Shown: positions 1-6,187, counted from the first letter of the stretch. The stretch is 6,202 nt of DNA from Roseiflexaceae bacterium (GCA_014381165.1 JACMIM010000815.1:1-6202); one strand, 5' to 3'. Made by a program: numbers and translations. Notes: a model not told the origin generated them from the sequence alone.

Positions 1-1582
1 CCAGCTCAAGTACGCGCCGCACGCTGGTCGCCATCAGGTCGAGCCGGTCGGGGCCGCTATTCACTTCTAGCAGCGTGCCGGTCGCAGCTGCGGCGCGCGC
101 GATCGCGTCGATGTCGAGTTCAGAGCCGGCCCGATTGCCGATCAGCCGCCCGGTCGGATGGCCGATGATATCGACATGCGGGTTCGCAATCGCTTTGAGA
201 ATTCGTTCGGTTGCCAGCGCCGGTTCCTGGCGCAGCTTGACGTGCGGCGAGGCGATCACAAGATCGAGTTCGGCCAATACCTCGTCGGGCAGGGCCAGCG
301 TGCCGTCCGGTGTGATATCGCACTCGATGCCGCGCAGGATGATAAAATCAATCCCGGCTGCAGCATATTCCTGGTTCAGCGCCTGCACCTCGGCGGCCTG
401 CTGTTGGATTCGGGCGGCATCCAGCCCGTTGGTAATGCCCAGGTAGGCGCTATGATCGGTGAGCGCCATGTAGCGGTAGCCGCGCGCCCGTGCCGCCTCG
501 GCCATGGTGCGGATGCTGGCCGCGCCGTCGCTCCAGGTGCTGTGCATGTGCAGGTCGCTGCGGATATGTCCTAGCTCGACCAGGGTTGGCAGGTGGCCTG
601 CTTGTGCGGCCTCGAACTCGCCCGCGCCCTCGCGCAGTTCTGGCGGAATCCAGGGCAAGCCGACCTTGGCGTAGACATCCTGCTCGCTGGCGCAGCCCAC
701 AATTTCGCCGGTATCGACGCGCTTAAAGCCATGCTCGCTGAAACTCAGGCCACGCTCCAACGCCAGCTCACGGAAGCGAATACTATGCGCGCGGCTACCG
801 GTGAAGTGTTGCAGCGCCGAACCCCAAATCGACGGCGGCAGCACATACAGATCGGCCTGGAGGCCATTGTGTAAAAAAATTGTGGCCTTTTCATCGCCAG
901 CGGATTCGACGTGCGCCACCAGCGGCAGGCCAACAAAGGCGCGCACCACGGCGGCGGTATCATCGGCGGCGGCCAGCAGGTCGATGTCGCCGCTGGTTTC
1001 GCGGGCGCGGCGCAGGCTACCAGCGTAGGTGATCTCGTGCAGCGGCACGGCGGCCCGTAGTGAATCGATCAGCAGTTCGGCGGCAGCCAGCGCCTCGTTC
1101 AGCAGTGTGCGTGTGTCGGCGTGCTCGGCGGCGGAAATGCCCTCGCTGATGCCAGCGATCGCTTTTGCGCCAAAGCCCTTGACTCCCACCAGCCGGCCAT
1201 CTTCGGCGGCCTGTTTGAGCGCGGCCAGGCTGTCGATGCCGAGATCCTTGTAGAGCCGGCCAGCTGTGCGCGGGCCGATGTTTGGCACCTTCAGCAGCTC
1301 CAGCACGCCGGGCGGCACCGCTTTTTTCAGTTTTTCATAGAAGGCGAGCTGGCCAGTATCAAGCAGTTCCTCGATCTTGTCGGCCAGCGTTTTGCCCACA
1401 CCGGGCACCGCTTCGAGTTCGCCGCGCTCGCGGTAGCTGGCCAGCGAGGCCGGCAGCGCGTTGATCGCGTCGGCGGCGCGGCTGTAGGCCTGAAAGCGGT
1501 AACGGCTTTCACCTGAGATTTCAAGCGAGAGTGCGATATTGTGAAAAATCTGTGCGATCTCGTGGTTGCTAAGTGAAGCCAT
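1..1582 (-). CDS. polX: DNA polymerase X family protein with C-terminal PHP domain (partial, C-terminus off the left edge)
   Basis: This is a repair-type DNA polymerase that fills short gaps, probably in base excision repair, fused to a PHP metal-dependent nuclease domain. The start is ATG at 1582, and 527 codons are visible. Helix-hairpin-helix motifs lie near residues 59-77 (VPGVGKTLADKI), 99-116 (VPNIGPRTAGRL) and 131-145 (LVGVKGFGAKAI). K69 aligns by eye with the dRP-lyase lysine K72 of Pol beta. The palm shows GSLRR at 188-192 and GDID with metal-binding D199 and D201. The third carboxylate is D244 in ADLYVLPP, followed at 246 by Tyr where Pol beta has Arg. FTGSRAHS begins at 260. The PHP domain shows DLHMHS (H345, H347), TDHS (D376, H377), E420, SPH (H447), GHP (H475) and LEVNS (E506). 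The final D-x-H metal motif expected in this family would lie beyond the window. The usual length is about 570-580 aa, so roughly 50 residues are missing through window truncation. The reading frame is intact. Confidence 0.96.
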   Translation of the reverse strand, partial: MASLSNHEIAQIFHNIALSLEISGESRYRFQAYSRAADAINALPASLASYRERGELEAVPGVGKTLADKIEELLDTGQLAFYEKLKKAVPPGVLELLKVPNIGPRTAGRLYKDLGIDSLAALKQAAEDGRLVGVKGFGAKAIAGISEGISAAEHADTRTLLNEALAAAELLIDSLRAAVPLHEITYAGSLRRARETSGDIDLLAAADDTAAVVRAFVGLPLVAHVESAGDEKATIFLHNGLQADLYVLPPSIWGSALQHFTGSRAHSIRFRELALERGLSFSEHGFKRVDTGEIVGCASEQDVYAKVGLPWIPPELREGAGEFEAAQAGHLPTLVELGHIRSDLHMHSTWSDGAASIRTMAEAARARGYRYMALTDHSAYLGITNGLDAARIQQQAAEVQALNQEYAAAGIDFIILRGIECDITPDGTLALPDEVLAELDLVIASPHVKLRQEPALATERILKAIANPHVDIIGHPTGRLIGNRAGSELDIDAIARAAAATGTLLEVNSGPDRLDLMATSVRRVLEL

Positions 1583-1615
1583 ACGTTCCACACTTTCTTC
1601 GTGTTTCCCCAGGCT

Positions 1616-1624
1616 AGTATACCA
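1616..1624 (-). promoter_or_regulatory. Extended -10 promoter candidate for polX
   Basis: On the minus strand the sequence reads TGGTATACT, a TGn-TATACT extended -10 with five of six matches to TATAAT. The hexamer 17 nt upstream, GGCACA, is a poor -35, as is common for extended -10 promoters. Transcription would start near 1609, leaving a leader of about 27 nt before the ATG at 1582. The leader has only a weak purine stretch (GTGTGGAACGT) as ribosome binding site. This suggests that polX is transcribed independently of the upstream membrane gene. No other support is visible. Confidence 0.45.
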
Positions 1625-1654
1625 TTGCAAGCAAGCGCTGTGCCGATAGGGCCT

Positions 1655-1676
1655 GCGGCGTAAGGTTCTACGCCGC
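1655..1676. repeat. Hairpin in the polX upstream region (8-bp stem, 6-nt loop)
   Basis: GCGGCGTA and TACGCCGC pair perfectly around AGGTTC. No T-tract follows on either strand, so it is not a canonical intrinsic terminator. It lies about 108 nt past the stop of the GT-C-like gene in the direction of transcription and may act as a U-less transcript end or RNA stabiliser. That role is inference. Confidence 0.5.
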
Positions 1677-1716
1677 CACCACGGCCACCGGATGAATCCA
1701 GTGTCTGTTACGTCAA

Positions 1717-1765
1717 AACGCGCTGAAGCGCGTTGGTGCAGTTCAACGCGCTGAAGCGCGTGTTG
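1717..1765. repeat. Two tandem palindromic REP-like units
   Basis: The 17-nt string AACGCGCTGAAGCGCGT occurs at 1717-1733 and again at 1745-1761, 28 nt apart. Each unit is itself a hairpin of AACGCGC and GCGCGTT around a TGAA tetraloop. The first unit is perfect over 18 nt (1717-1734). The second carries an extra GT before its closing TTG. They lie 19-67 nt beyond the stop of the GT-C-like gene on the minus strand, a typical position for REP-type elements that stabilise or terminate transcripts. Two units are too few and too symmetric for a CRISPR array. Confidence 0.75.
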
Positions 1766-1783
1766 GCATAGCAGCAGCGGGTT

Positions 1784-4003
1784 TCAACCGGCCTGCCGCA
1801 GGAGCGCCCAGCTGCCAAGCGCGGCCAGCACAAGCACCGCCGCCAGCTCGATTATTCCTGCCGTACTGGAGTACACTAGGCGGTTCCAGAGATAGCCGCT
1901 GCTCAACCAAGCTACGATACCTTCAAGCGGCAAGCTCGTGCGCCCTAGATAGAACACCAGCGTCGGCAGCTCCATGAGACTGTACGGCGCGTGATCGAGC
2001 AGATACAAATCGTAGCGAACAACAACCAGTAGCATCCAGGCGCTCGTCAGCGCTGCCAGGCCAAGCGGCAACAACGCCCCCCAGCGCCGCAGCCAATCAT
2101 ACAGCAGGGCAAGCCCAAGGGCGATCCAGGGCGCAAGCAGGCTGAGCCGCCGCATGCCAAATGCGCCGCTGCCGTGCCAATCTGGAATTGAGGCGTTGTA
2201 GCACAAGTAGATCAGCATGCAGGTGGTCAGGCACGCGAACTGCCAGCGGCCGTGCCGCGCCAGCAGCGCAATGCCAGCCATTCCCACCAACATCGCCGGC
2301 GTCCAGGGCAGCAGGCCATGCAGTGGTGAGAACAGCACATCCAGGCCGTGAAAAAAGCGTGGGCTGATAAACCCCGATCCCTGCGGCACCGTCAGCGGGC
2401 TGCCAAACAGAATAAACCACGCCAGCAGCTGGGGGCTGAACACCAACAGCGCCAGCGCAGCCGCGCCCAGTGTGCCAGCCCCAAGCGCGCGCAGCTGCCG
2501 CCAGCGGGCCGTCCCTTGCTGCCGTAGTGCGAACACGAGTTCGCGCGCCGCCGTGCAGGCTGGCAGCAGCAGCACAAACGCGCCGACCCAGTAGATCAGT
2601 GCCACCAGGCCAGCGGCGATACCAAGCGCAGCCCAGCCGCGCCCGCTTGGTGCCGCGTCCAGCCGCAGCCACAGCAGCACAAAAAGTGCGACCGCCGCCG
2701 CCGCAAAAGCGTGGCTGAAGCTCGGGTCGCGCGCCGCGTAGTACAGCAGATTCGTACCAGTCAGCAGCGTGATCGCCGCTAGCGCCGCTGCCGGTGCGCC
2801 AACAAAGCGTCGGCAAATCCGGTAGCAAATCAGCATCGTCGCCAAGCCGGCCAGCGCGCTGCCGAGCAGCGTTATGGCAACATATGGCGTACCCGCGCCA
2901 TCGGCTGCCCACGGCAGGCCAAAGCTGCGCCCGACCAGTATGAGACCGTGGGCGATCAGAAACAGCGGACTCCAGAGGATCGCCGAGCCAACCGCGAACG
3001 GGTTCTCCTCATAGCCAGTCGGGGTGATCGAGCCGATGACTGGGGCGCGCAGAAACGATGGGATGGCGTAGTCGTTGGCAAACTGTAGGTCGCCATCGAT
3101 CACGAGCGACCGAAGATACACATAGTAGCCAATCCCATCGCTGCTGACGACCGGCGTATATGCTGCGGCAATGGCAACCGCCCACGCAACGAAAATCCAT
3201 CGGCGTGCAGACTGATCGGTGCGGGGCAGACAGGTGCGCGGAAGCAGGCGGAATGCGATAGCTGTGAGGGCGAGTATTGCGACTGCAACGGCGCAGGCCA
3301 GTGCCAGCTGGAGCTGAACCATGGGCTGCCAGATCGCGCAGACCGCAAGCAGCAGGGCAACGCCAAGCGTTGTAGCGAGGGACAGCCAGCGTGCTGCGCC
3401 CCCAAGCGCCAGCGTGAACATCAGCAACCCGAGCGCAAGCGGTAGCAGCGGCGGGCGGGCTAGCTCGCCAAGCAGCGACCATGGTGTTGGCCCACCAAGC
3501 GTCACAATCGAGATGCGGTCGAGCGCGACACCAAGCTGACGCGGGTCGTCGCCAAATTTGCTGGTCGTGGTCGCAAACACCAATTCGAGATCGGCGCCAG
3601 ACGCCACCGGCAGCACAACCGCGTAGCGGTGCAGCCCGTAGTGGAGCTGCATGGTGGCGCGCGCCAGGCCGCTGCGAATCTCCAGCGTTTGTTGTTCCTG
3701 GGGCGAAAAGATGTCGATGATCAGCTGGGCAGTGCTGCCGATCGGCGGCGACCATAGCCGCGCTTCGGTTTGTGCCTGCGTCCAGCGAATTGTGCCGTCG
3801 GGTGTGGCGCTGCTCTGCTCGCGGTCATGCACAACGGCGAAGTAGCCCTCGTCATTGCCCGACCCGACATCAAGGTGCTGCGCAGCGCGGGCTTGCCACT
3901 GCCAAAAAGCCCCGCTAGCAAGTGCCAGCGCGCAAAAAAGCAGCGTGCCCATCCAACGCGCACGCTGTGGCAATCTCGGCGTGTCACGCAGTCGTAGTGG
4001 CAT
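1784..4003 (-). CDS. Multipass membrane protein, GT-C superfamily (GT39-like) glycosyltransferase candidate
   Basis: Predicted protein of 739 aa from ATG 4003. An upstream in-frame GTG at 4048 would add 15 residues but sits inside a palindromic repeat, so I prefer 4003; neither start has a good ribosome binding site. Order: cytoplasmic basic N-terminus, TM1 near 18-36, a 130-residue beta-rich extracytoplasmic domain (about 42-170), then roughly 11-13 hydrophobic segments to the C-terminus. The first loop after the TM helix near 269-286 has SSDGIGYY with D289, the place where GT-C enzymes carry the catalytic acid. Other motifs are NPFAVG (334-339), DPSFSH (D426, H431), VPQGSGF (539-545), LFSPLHG (557-563) and DWHGSGAFGMRR (608-619). 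GT-C enzymes transfer sugars from polyprenyl phosphates to lipid, glycan or protein acceptors outside the membrane. The family placement rests on motif style and topology, so donor and acceptor are unknown. Two long open frames lie inside it on the same strand; they are GC-driven shadows. Confidence 0.82.
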   Translation of the reverse strand: MPLRLRDTPRLPQRARWMGTLLFCALALASGAFWQWQARAAQHLDVGSGNDEGYFAVVHDREQSSATPDGTIRWTQAQTEARLWSPPIGSTAQLIIDIFSPQEQQTLEIRSGLARATMQLHYGLHRYAVVLPVASGADLELVFATTTSKFGDDPRQLGVALDRISIVTLGGPTPWSLLGELARPPLLPLALGLLMFTLALGGAARWLSLATTLGVALLLAVCAIWQPMVQLQLALACAVAVAILALTAIAFRLLPRTCLPRTDQSARRWIFVAWAVAIAAAYTPVVSSDGIGYYVYLRSLVIDGDLQFANDYAIPSFLRAPVIGSITPTGYEENPFAVGSAILWSPLFLIAHGLILVGRSFGLPWAADGAGTPYVAITLLGSALAGLATMLICYRICRRFVGAPAAALAAITLLTGTNLLYYAARDPSFSHAFAAAAVALFVLLWLRLDAAPSGRGWAALGIAAGLVALIYWVGAFVLLLPACTAARELVFALRQQGTARWRQLRALGAGTLGAAALALLVFSPQLLAWFILFGSPLTVPQGSGFISPRFFHGLDVLFSPLHGLLPWTPAMLVGMAGIALLARHGRWQFACLTTCMLIYLCYNASIPDWHGSGAFGMRRLSLLAPWIALGLALLYDWLRRWGALLPLGLAALTSAWMLLVVVRYDLYLLDHAPYSLMELPTLVFYLGRTSLPLEGIVAWLSSGYLWNRLVYSSTAGIIELAAVLVLAALGSWALLRQAG

Positions 4004-4028
4004 ATTTATAGTAAAGAGCAAAGATGCT

Positions 4029-4100
4029 GATCCGTAGCTGCCCCTCACCCCTGCCCGCTCCCGCCGGGAGCGGGCAGGGGTGAGGGTGCAGGAGCGGATC
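4029..4100. repeat. Large GC-rich palindrome between the SDR and GT-C-like genes
   Basis: Positions 4042-4063 and 4065-4086 pair perfectly for 22 bp around a single central base at 4064. The left arm reads CCCTCACCCCTGCCCGCTCC and the next two bases. An outer 6-bp arm (GATCCG 4029-4034, CGGATC 4095-4100) shares almost the same centre, giving a 72-nt cruciform-like structure with a 7/8-nt internal loop. No T-tract follows on the minus strand, so it is not a standard terminator. Similar CCCTCACCCC palindromes are, to my knowledge, dispersed repeats in Chloroflexales, but the copy number here cannot be seen. Confidence 0.85.
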
Positions 4101-4182
4101 GATGTTTCTGCCCACCGCTATGGTAGAAGTGTTGTTTGACGCAAGTACAGACGGTTCGCAGATCGCTGCTGGTATCCAGCTG

Positions 4183-5043
4183 CTACCTGGCTGCTAGCGG
4201 TGGTTGGTTGCGCCAGCTCTGTTCAGCCTTCCAGCCGAACGCCCGCTCGATCTTGCGACAGTCGAACACCGACTGAAACGGGCCGTGCCCTGGCGCAAAA
4301 CGCGCGGGTGTCCCACGCATGCGCTCGACCGCTTCCTGAATTGGAATGTCTAGGCAAGTGTCGGCGGCGGCGATCAAGTAGACCTCGTGGCCTTGGCTTT
4401 GGCCATCCAGCGCAGCCCGGAAGGCCGTCGCAACATCACGCGCGTCGATGTAGCTCCAGAAGTTACCGCCGCCCTCGGGGAAGTTATCGCGCCGGTGTTG
4501 CAGAATATCGTAGCGATCGGGCAAGATGACATTATTGATTCGTAAGCTACAGATCGCCATTTCGGGGTAACGTGCCACCAGTGAATTGGCGATCACCTCG
4601 CCCATATATTTGCTGAGCGCATAGGCATTTGGCGTATCCACGCGCTGCTGCTCATCGAAAGGGAACTGTGGCGGCAGCGCGTCGGTGGTCAGCCAGCCGG
4701 TCGCCATCTCGCTGCTGGCATAGATCAGGCGGCGCACGCCGCTGTCACCCGCCGCCTGCATCAGATTGTAGGTACTCATGACATTATTGGCGAAGGTCTG
4801 CTGGCGCGGAAAGCCTTCTGGCGAAGGGTTGGCCGCCAGGTGGCACACGCCCTCGGGCTTGGTTTGGGCGAACGCATCATAGACCTCGCCAGCGTCGGTA
4901 AGGTCGAGCTGTATGAAGCTGCCTGGCAGTCCCTCGGGCGGGCGCTGCGTGTCGAGATTGACCACCGTGTGGCCGGCCTTGTCCAGCTCGCGCACGGCAA
5001 ATGTGCCAGCGCGGCCACTGCCGCCAGTTACGATCACCTTCAT
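4183..5043 (-). CDS. NAD-dependent epimerase/dehydratase family protein (extended SDR)
   Basis: Protein of 286 aa. The start is ATG 5043, because AGGAG at 5055-5051 lies 7 nt upstream. An ATG two codons earlier (5049) is too close to the same site, and a longer upstream extension has no family resemblance. The N-terminus begins MKVIVTGGSGRAG with the Rossmann TGxxGxxG at 6-13. Asp31 at the end of beta-2 favours NAD over NADP. HLAANPSP (68-75), YASSEMATG with S110/S111, and the catalytic YALSK pair (Y141, K145) follow, then SLRINNV and a DARDVATA segment at 200-207 typical of sugar-nucleotide epimerases, dehydratases and uronate dehydrogenases. It is a soluble cytoplasmic enzyme of slightly short length for UDP-glucose 4-epimerases (about 320-340 aa). 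The substrate cannot be told from the sequence. The next gene downstream may be a glycosyltransferase, which would fit nucleotide-sugar metabolism, but the gap of about 180 nt makes a shared operon uncertain. Confidence 0.9.
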   Translation of the reverse strand: MKVIVTGGSGRAGTFAVRELDKAGHTVVNLDTQRPPEGLPGSFIQLDLTDAGEVYDAFAQTKPEGVCHLAANPSPEGFPRQQTFANNVMSTYNLMQAAGDSGVRRLIYASSEMATGWLTTDALPPQFPFDEQQRVDTPNAYALSKYMGEVIANSLVARYPEMAICSLRINNVILPDRYDILQHRRDNFPEGGGNFWSYIDARDVATAFRAALDGQSQGHEVYLIAAADTCLDIPIQEAVERMRGTPARFAPGHGPFQSVFDCRKIERAFGWKAEQSWRNQPPLAAR

Positions 5044-5056
5044 GCTCATGCTCCTC

Positions 5057-5081
5057 TGATAAAAATACAGCAGCCTTATCA
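5057..5081. promoter_or_regulatory. Inverted repeat next to the SDR ribosome binding site (operator or leader hairpin candidate)
   Basis: TGATAA (5057-5062) and TTATCA (5076-5081) form a 6-bp inverted repeat with a 13-nt spacer, starting 2 nt upstream of the AGGAG Shine-Dalgarno. Its position could let a repressor or RNA fold control translation of the SDR gene. Short inverted repeats arise by chance, so this is tentative. Confidence 0.25.
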
Positions 5082-5108
5082 AATGTATGGCGTGGCAGGG
5101 AGATTTTT

Positions 5109-5128
5109 CTTGAGGGCTGTGCCCCAAG
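5109..5128 (-). other. Leader hairpin upstream of the SDR gene
   Basis: On the minus strand CTTGGGGC pairs with GCCCTCAAG around ACA, an 8-bp stem with one bulged T. It is followed by AAAAAT rather than a T-run, so it is not a terminator for this direction. The T-run lies before the stem on the plus strand, so it does not terminate that way either. It sits about 65 nt upstream of the SDR start and would be in the 5' leader if transcription begins near 5140. Confidence 0.35.
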
Positions 5129-5145
5129 TTCCCGCGTGAAGCGCA

Positions 5146-5151
5146 ACTATA
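5146..5151 (-). promoter_or_regulatory. Possible -10 element for the SDR gene
   Basis: TATAGT on the minus strand matches TATAAT at five of six bases and lies in the gap between the upstream terminator and the SDR gene. No recognisable TTGACA-like -35 is present at 16-18 nt spacing (CGTCTG at 17). It is the best -10 in the gap but weak on its own. It would give a leader of about 100 nt. Confidence 0.2.
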
Positions 5152-5194
5152 CACCATGATCAGTGGCGCAGACGCAGAAAGAATGTAAGTGCGC

Positions 5195-5230
5195 AAAAAA
5201 GCAGGGCTACGTGTTGCCGTAGCCCTGCTT
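5195..5230 (-). terminator. Intrinsic terminator of the small membrane protein gene
   Basis: AAGCAGGGCTAC (5199-5210) and GTAGCCCTGCTT (5219-5230) form a 12-bp perfect stem with an 8-nt loop. Read on the minus strand the hairpin runs into a six-base T-run (5200-5195). It begins 31 nt after the TAA stop at 5262, the classic position. This separates the small membrane gene from the SDR gene as transcription units. Confidence 0.9.
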
Positions 5231-5261
5231 CAGCCGCGATCGTTCGTTGAGCGCGGCGTGG

Positions 5262-5834
5262 TTACTCGCGTTCAGCGGAGCGAATGAATAACCGCTTCTG
5301 GGCATTCTCGCTGTAGGGCAGCGGGCGCAGCATTGCGTAGAACAGGCCGAGTAACACGCCATACACCAGGTGCTGGCCGATAAACGCCGGCTGGTACATG
5401 TCGAGCAGCGCCGGGTTTATCAGCGGCAGCACGATAAAGAAGGCCAGCAGCCACAGCGCGAAGCCATATATCAGGCCGGCCAGCACTGGTACACCCATAT
5501 CTGATGGCAGCTTGAGAATGCGCCGCTTTACAATGCTAAATGTCGCGCCGAACACCATGGATAGCAGCAAATGAATCAGTGTCCCAACAATGATCGGCCC
5601 GGCCACAAAGCCAGAAACACTTGGGTCGAAGCCGGGAAACAGTGGTGCGGCGATCTGCTTGGCCTCCAGCCAAATATCGACACCGCGTGCGCCCGCGATG
5701 ACGGCGGCAAGTGCGGCCATAACCAGGCCAGCCCCAAGGCCAGCGACTGCGCCGCCCAGTCCAATGATATCTGGAAGCCCTGATGCTTTGGCCTTTGATC
5801 GCGCACTGTTGCTCATGTTCGTGCTGGTGTCCAT
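5262..5834 (-). CDS. Small four-helix integral membrane protein of unknown function
   Basis: Protein of 190 aa. The start is ATG 5834, because AAAGGAG at 5849-5843 lies 8 nt upstream; the in-frame Met7 has no ribosome site. The first 20 residues are polar, Ser-rich and basic, with no signal peptide. Four hydrophobic segments lie near residues 23-48 (glycine-rich, GGAVAGLGAG), 76-99 (with H88), 113-139 and 151-168 (with H155 in IGQHLVYGVLLG). A basic patch VKRR at 102-105 follows the second helix, and a charged tail ends SAERE. A glycine-zipper first helix and a His-containing fourth helix recall small bacterial membrane proteins of unnamed DUF families. I cannot assign one with confidence, and I do not propose a function. 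Its own terminator at 5195-5230 and a promoter candidate upstream suggest a monocistronic unit. Confidence 0.85.
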   Translation of the reverse strand: MDTSTNMSNSARSKAKASGLPDIIGLGGAVAGLGAGLVMAALAAVIAGARGVDIWLEAKQIAAPLFPGFDPSVSGFVAGPIIVGTLIHLLLSMVFGATFSIVKRRILKLPSDMGVPVLAGLIYGFALWLLAFFIVLPLINPALLDMYQPAFIGQHLVYGVLLGLFYAMLRPLPYSENAQKRLFIRSAERE

Positions 5835-5904
5835 GGTCGCCGCTCCTTTGGTGCTTCCACACGTTCATTCGCCGTTGGTTGTTCGTGTGGCTCTACGCTG
5901 TCAG

Positions 5905-5918
5905 ACGCTACATAGCGT
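5905..5918. promoter_or_regulatory. 14-bp palindrome, possible regulator site
   Basis: ACGCTA and TAGCGT flank CA as a perfect inverted repeat about 71 nt upstream of the 190-aa gene. ACGCT is also repeated exactly 10 bp away at 5895-5899, on the same helical face. This is suggestive of a dimeric regulator site, but it lies downstream of the promoter candidate, so it could equally be a small leader hairpin. Confidence 0.3.
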
Positions 5919-6019
5919 TTGCAAGTCCTGTGCAACAGCTTAACACGCCCTCTGTAGTAGTCAATAACGTGATGTAATTCACAGGCAACTAGGTAGAAGT
6001 TCTCCTGCCTATGCGTAGG

Positions 6020-6049
6020 TTGATATTTGGCAGTCCAACCCGCTGTCAA
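6020..6049 (-). promoter_or_regulatory. Sigma-70-like promoter candidate for the 190-aa membrane protein gene
   Basis: On the minus strand a perfect TTGACA (6049-6044) is followed after 18 nt by TATCAA (6025-6020), four of six matches to the -10 consensus. Transcription would start near 6013, giving a leader of about 180 nt, long enough to hold the 14-bp palindrome. The perfect -35 is the main support. Confidence 0.4.
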
Positions 6050-6139
6050 CATAGATCTTGCGAGAATATTAGCGTACACTAGTATCAACACGACTTTCGC
6101 TTACAGCGGTTTTTTCGCCTGCGGCGGGCAAGGAATTGT

Positions 6140-6187
6140 TTTTATTAGCAGTTTTTTGCGCCGCGGCACAAAAAACTGCTAATAAAA
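6140..6187. repeat. 48-bp AT-rich palindrome with a GCCGCGGC core
   Basis: The arms 6140-6158 and 6169-6187 pair perfectly for 19 bp; the left arm reads TTTTATTAGCAGTTTTTTG. A single C/A mismatch (6159/6168) separates them from the self-complementary core GCCGCGGC at 6160-6167. T-runs precede and A-runs follow the core on both strands, the reverse of the A-stem-T order expected of a bidirectional terminator core. The distal TTTTAT arms are not a U-run after a GC stem either. No transposase is visible nearby, and the role is unknown. Confidence 0.85.

Noticed and set aside
862..887. A7 run at 873-879 within GGCCA/TGGCC arms as a programmed frameshift site in polX
   Set aside because: The polX frame stays open and conserved on both sides (KATIFLHNG then ADLYVLPP), so no shift is needed, and the arms are short.
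75..1516. Several plus-strand open frames opposite polX
   Set aside because: They are antisense shadows of a well-conserved polymerase/PHP reading frame and carry low-complexity Ser/Ala/Arg composition.
1717..1765. CRISPR array
   Set aside because: There are only two units, with an 11-nt gap and internally palindromic repeats, and no cas genes in the window.
2097..3755. Two long open frames (271 and 248 codons) on the minus strand in other frames inside the GT-C-like gene
   Set aside because: They are rich in Arg, Ala, Gly, Trp and Cys with no domain sense. The main frame shows clear membrane helices and family motifs over its whole length.
4005..4010. TATAAA on the minus strand as a -10 for the GT-C-like gene
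   Set aside because: Transcription would start inside the coding sequence, past the ATG at 4003, and the hexamer 17 nt upstream (GGATCA) does not resemble a -35.
4168..4180. GCTGG-TAT-CCAGC hairpin just after the SDR stop as a terminator
   Set aside because: The stem is only 5 bp and no T-run follows on the minus strand.
5813..6091. 92-codon minus-strand open frame upstream of the 190-aa gene
   Set aside because: It has no Shine-Dalgarno and no GC bias at third positions, contains the promoter candidate and 14-bp palindrome, and overlaps the well-supported start at 5834.
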